From contig JAHLKI010000024.1 in the NCBI GenBank assembly GCA_025602905.1, forward strand, positions 362,681-426,680: a stretch of DNA of 64,000 bases. Reading direction: 5' to 3'. This DNA is from Phlyctochytrium arcticum. Taxonomy: Eukaryota > Chytridiomycota > Chytridiomycetes > Chytridiales > Chytridiaceae. Below the pieces are notes generated by a model that saw only the letters and a list, made by a program, of their open reading frames with translations, had not been told where the DNA came from and searched no databases. Below, piece after piece: positions 63,993-64,000 of this stretch. The translations under genes were made by a program, and so were the position numbers. How positions within the stretch are numbered: position 1 is the stretch's first letter; every line of letters begins with the position of its first letter.

Positions 63993-64000
63993 ATGACTGC
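63993..64000 (+). CDS. Start of a second HTH gene, cut by the window end
   Basis: Only ATGACTGC is visible. It is placed exactly as the start of the 58452 HTH gene relative to its promoter block, and its first seven bases are the same (ATGACTG). The rest lies outside the window. Confidence 0.5.

Overview
This is nuclear DNA of a microbial eukaryote. The genes have short GT-AG introns, mostly 33-80 nt, often with a CTAAC-type branch point and a pyrimidine run. They include SEC11, peptidyl-tRNA hydrolase, a mitochondrial-type cation transporter, a histidine acid phosphatase and an egghead-like glycosyltransferase. A class A GPCR and a Crinkler-like effector occur beside chromovirus, MULE and GCM-type transposons. 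This mix fits an early-diverging, probably zoosporic (chytrid-like) fungus. The lineage is inferred and no species is recognised. I built exon models by hand and accepted them mainly when all exons joined in one open frame and their summed length was a multiple of three.

Layout. 0-4.1 kb: three fragments of an unrecognised protein family and a RhoGEF (DH domain) gene. 5.5-6.1 kb: a Thr/Ala/Val-rich gene with a frame break. 6.2-7.0 kb: SEC11. 7.2-16 kb: a tandem array of five paralogous seven-helix membrane protein genes, of which two are intact, two carry a nonsense codon and one is truncated. 16-21.5 kb: a PIF1/Helitron-type helicase remnant, a class A GPCR, and inverted duplications. 21.7-34.2 kb: the best-ordered host region, with a coiled-coil protein, a monoglyceride-lipase-like hydrolase, a GT2 glycosyltransferase, an acid phosphatase, a metal transporter, peptidyl-tRNA hydrolase and, slightly further on, a tRNA-Lys.

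34.5-53.7 kb is a transposon nest. A roughly 12.7 kb DNA transposon (about 35551-48217) has terminal inverted repeats of 300 bp or more. It encodes one 1461-residue protein combining a GCM-type zinc finger, a DDE-like region, an OTU protease and a Ulp1 protease. A complete MULE sits in its left inverted repeat with an 8-bp target duplication. A Ty3/gypsy chromovirus sits in the last intron of the transposase gene with a 5-7 bp target duplication. That chromovirus has lost its 5' half and carries a host histone H2A fragment in its place. A related but deleted transposon, uncharacterised genes and a Harbinger remnant follow.

55-57.2 kb holds a Crinkler-like effector (ubiquitin-like header, P-loop ATPase, restriction-endonuclease-like domain). 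From 57.4 kb to the window end lies an AT-rich virus- or plasmid-like replicon. It has integrase and chromodomain remnants, a small HTH protein, a TV-Pol/family-A-like polymerase gene, and a primase plus superfamily 3 helicase gene. The polymerase and helicase genes converge and start at two nearly identical, inverted divergent promoters of about 235 bp. Between them are a perfect 60-bp palindrome and two clusters of short repeats that look like replication or control sites. This element is the best candidate for an undescribed system in the window.
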